Below, in pieces: positions 13,316 to 14,981 of a DNA stretch of 14,981 bases (position 1 is its first letter; every line of letters begins with the position of its first letter). The translations under genes were made by a program, and so were the position numbers. The DNA is from JBQCDV01 sp051960855. Its GTDB lineage: Bacteria; Actinomycetota; Actinomycetes; JAJZTN01. The stretch covers positions 1 to 14,981 of the forward strand of contig JBQCDV010000238.1 of NCBI GenBank assembly GCA_051960855.1, read 5' to 3'. Under the pieces are notes generated by a model. The model was not told the DNA's origin and made no database searches. It saw only the letters and a program-made list of their open reading frames with translations.

Positions 13316-14320
13316 TCACGCAGCGCAGCCACACGACTCCCGATGCACAAACTGGCACTTCATCCGCGTGACCCGTGCGGGGAGAGAGGGATCGGCGATG
13401 CGAGACAGCAGCAGCTCGACTGCGTGCAGCCCGATCGCCGAGGTGGGCTGGGCCACCGCCGTCAGCCGAGGATGGAAGCAGTCGGCCCACTCGAAGTCGT
13501 CGAAGACAGCCAGTGCGAGGTCACGCGGCACATCGACGCCGCGTCGGTGCAGGACACGCATCAGCGAGATCGTCATCTGGTTGTTGCCGATGACGACGGC
13601 CGTGGGCGGCTGCGACAGAGACAGCAAACGCTCGACTACTCGCTCGGCCGCAGCGTCATCGGGGTCCTCGGCACACAGCAGGTCGTCGTCCGGGCTGTGC
13701 CCCGACCGCTCCATGCCGAGCCGGAAACCCTGGAGCCGCTCCTCGGTCGTCCGCAGTCCTGGCGTGCTGCCGACCATGGCCACCCGCCGATGCCCGACGG
13801 ACAGCAGGTGCTCGACGAGGCACGCCGTCGCTTCGACGTTCTCGGGTCCGACCTGGTCGAGCTCCAGCGGCAGCAGGCGGTCCAGCAGCACGACCGGCAC
13901 GCCGGCGCCCCGCGCGAGCTCGATGGCAGCACTCGGCTCGGGGCTGGCGGCGAGCACGACCCCGGCTACGCCGCGGCGCACGAGGTCGCCGATGGCGCGC
14001 ACCTCGGCGACGGGGTCGTCGTGCGTGTCGGCCAGCAGCAGCGAGAAGCCGTCGCGCGAGGCCCGCCGGTCCATCGCCTGCACGACCGCCCCGAAATACG
14101 GGTTGGTCATCGCCGACATGGCCACGCCGATCGTCGAGGACCCGACCGCGGGGCCGGCCGAGGTCCCCATGTATCCGAGACGGGCGGCCGCAGCGACGAC
14201 GGCCGCTTCGGTCTCGGCGGCCACCGGCCTCGTCTTGTTGAGCACGTGCGAGACGGTCGTGACCGAGACACCTGCGACGCGGGCGACTTCGCGCATCGAG
14301 ATCCGGCGAGTGGGGGGCAC
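13316..14320 (-). CDS. LacI-family transcriptional repressor
   Basis: A 334-residue DNA-binding regulator from GTG 14320. The N-terminal helix-turn-helix is ISMREVARVAGVSVTTVSHV (7-26), followed by the hinge region (LGYMGTSAG). The sugar-binding domain shows IGVAMSAMTNPYFGAVVQAM, LLLADTHDDPVAEV, GVVLAASPEP, VPVVLLDRLLP, HRRVAMVGSTPGLRTTEERL, VVIGNNQMTISLMRVLHRRG, DLALAVFDDFEWADCFHPRL and the family-typical end HRESCGCA. The start is a choice: ATG 14296 would leave a very short lead into the helix; the open frame to 14437 would run through the operator. It is convergent with the binding-protein gene and divergent from the kinase, with an operator just upstream, implying autorepression plus control of both units. 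The effector is probably the imported sugar or its phosphate. Confidence 0.93.
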   Translation of the reverse strand: MPPTRRISMREVARVAGVSVTTVSHVLNKTRPVAAETEAAVVAAAARLGYMGTSAGPAVGSSTIGVAMSAMTNPYFGAVVQAMDRRASRDGFSLLLADTHDDPVAEVRAIGDLVRRGVAGVVLAASPEPSAAIELARGAGVPVVLLDRLLPLELDQVGPENVEATACLVEHLLSVGHRRVAMVGSTPGLRTTEERLQGFRLGMERSGHSPDDDLLCAEDPDDAAAERVVERLLSLSQPPTAVVIGNNQMTISLMRVLHRRGVDVPRDLALAVFDDFEWADCFHPRLTAVAQPTSAIGLHAVELLLSRIADPSLPARVTRMKCQFVHRESCGCAA

Positions 14321-14338
14321 GAGCGCCAGTGTCCCATG

Positions 14339-14358
14339 TTGCGCAACATGTTGGCCAA
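14339..14358. promoter_or_regulatory. LacI-type operator between repressor and kinase genes
   Basis: TTGCGCAACATGTTGGCCAA is symmetric at 8 of 10 base pairs and shares TTGCGCAACATGTTG with the operator of the transport operon. A second perfect dyad with a different centre, CATGTTGCGCAACATG (14335-14350), overlaps it. It is 18 bases upstream of the repressor start and 19 upstream of the kinase start, placed to control both. Confidence 0.8.
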
Positions 14359-14377
14359 GGACGAGGAGCGTGGCTCG

Positions 14378-14981
14378 ATGACCATCGAGAAAATCGAACG
14401 CTGCAGCACGTGGCAGCTCGCCGAGCAGATCGCTCACGTCCAGAAGCGGCTCGACCGTCGCATTGTCGTCGGCCTCGCCGGGCCGCCGGGAGTCGGCAAG
14501 TCCACGCTCGCCGACACGCTGTGCTCCCTGCTAGGCCCGCGCAGCGTCGTCGTACCGATGGACGGCTTCCACCTGTCGCAGCAGGTGGCGCGCGAGCGGG
14601 GTGTCCTCGGCCGCCGGGGCGCTCCCGACACGTTCGACCCGATCGGCTACCTCCACCTGCTGCACCGGGTCCGCACCTCGCCGTGGGCCAACGTCTTCGC
14701 GCCGCGCTACTGCCGTGAGATCGAAGATCCGGTCGCCGCCTCGATCCTGGTGGGGCCGCACCACGACATCGTCATCACCGAGGGCAACTACCTGCTGCTC
14801 GACCAGCACCCGTGGGACGAGCTCGCCGAGCTGCTCGACTTCACCGTCCGGCTGCACCTCGGCAGCGAGCAGCGGCTGGAGCGGCTCATACGTCGGCACA
14901 CGACTTTTGGCAAGACGCCCGGCGAGGCCATGCGATGGGCCACCGGCTCAGACCAGGCGAACGCCGACCTCGTCGCTGCCG
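14378..14981 (+). CDS. P-loop sugar/nucleoside kinase (YggC/FrcK type), C-terminus outside window
   Basis: The open frame runs from ATG 14378 to the right edge (201 codons, no stop). The Walker A motif is GPPGVGKS (35-42), preceded by the strand IVVGLAG. Other family signatures are VVPMDGFHLS (58-67), GRRGAPDTFDP (78-88), the EDPVA segment (116-120) and ITEGNYLLLD (133-142), followed by W146. This is the uridine-kinase/PanK-like fold family that includes YggC and rhizobial FrcK, which are found with sugar ABC transporters and thought to phosphorylate the imported sugar. In the segment FAPRYCREIEDP a Cys stands where Asp (YDR/FDR) is usual, as I recall the family. AGGAG (14364-14368) lies 9 bases before the ATG. 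It shares an operator with the divergent LacI gene, so it probably acts with the transporter. Confidence 0.85.
   Translation, partial: MTIEKIERCSTWQLAEQIAHVQKRLDRRIVVGLAGPPGVGKSTLADTLCSLLGPRSVVVPMDGFHLSQQVARERGVLGRRGAPDTFDPIGYLHLLHRVRTSPWANVFAPRYCREIEDPVAASILVGPHHDIVITEGNYLLLDQHPWDELAELLDFTVRLHLGSEQRLERLIRRHTTFGKTPGEAMRWATGSDQANADLVAA

Noticed and set aside
13242..14381. 379-codon plus-strand frame opposite the LacI gene
   Set aside because: Ser/Arg/Thr-rich shadow of a complete LacI-family repressor; it contains no domain.
14321..14437. Extended N-terminus of the LacI protein from ATG 14437
   Set aside because: It would translate through the operator and overlap the kinase start antisense; LacI proteins begin a few residues before the helix-turn-helix, which fits GTG 14320 or ATG 14296.

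Overview
The window is high-GC DNA, with G or C at most third codon positions, GTG starts, purine-rich ribosome binding sites and a leaderless promoter of TAnnnT type. The gene families (GlmS of the actinobacterial paralogue type, two small conserved actinobacterial hypothetical proteins, LacI/CUT2 sugar cassette) point to an actinobacterium. I cannot name the genus.

Layout. (1) 1-190, minus strand: start of an FAD-linked oxidase that runs off the left edge, followed by a 331-base divergent gap holding a 12-bp palindrome and a ~120-bp imperfect inverted repeat. (2) 522-1574: aldo/keto reductase whose stop codon lies in a perfect 37-bp direct duplication; then a cluster of four related ~19-nt units in two orientations. 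(3) 1843-2354: a conserved actinobacterial hypothetical gene that appears to be preceded by a leaderless 12-codon upstream ORF ending in an ATGA overlap. (4) 2355-2869: 515 bases with no convincing gene but with duplicated hairpin-forming repeats. (5) 2870-3268: a small helical hypothetical protein with a repeat-expanded N-terminus. (6) 3461-5284: glmS, then a 61-residue protein. (7) A convergent, then divergent block: an MFS exporter (minus) and a secreted lipoprotein phosphoesterase (plus).

(8) 8246-14981 is a coherent sugar-uptake locus. An RbsA-type double ATPase is fused in one polypeptide to an RbsC-type permease, is translationally coupled to a second permease, and is followed by a lipoprotein binding protein of the RhaS/LsrB type. 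A strong hairpin closes this operon. A convergent LacI-family repressor gene is divergent from a partial P-loop sugar/nucleoside kinase of the YggC/FrcK type. Two operator-like palindromes sharing the core TTGCGCAACATGTTG sit at the two promoters (8255-8274 and 14339-14358). The first lies on a -35/-10 pair, so it looks like a self-contained, repressor-controlled import and phosphorylation regulon. The substrate is not determined by the sequence; rhamnose, autoinducer-2-like or another pentose/hexose-type ligands are the family-based candidates.

No rRNA, tRNA, CRISPR array, transposase or phage gene was seen. The best candidates for something new are the fused-ATPase transporter regulon, the leaderless uORF, and the structured repeats at 387-506, 1655-1754 and 2466-2748.
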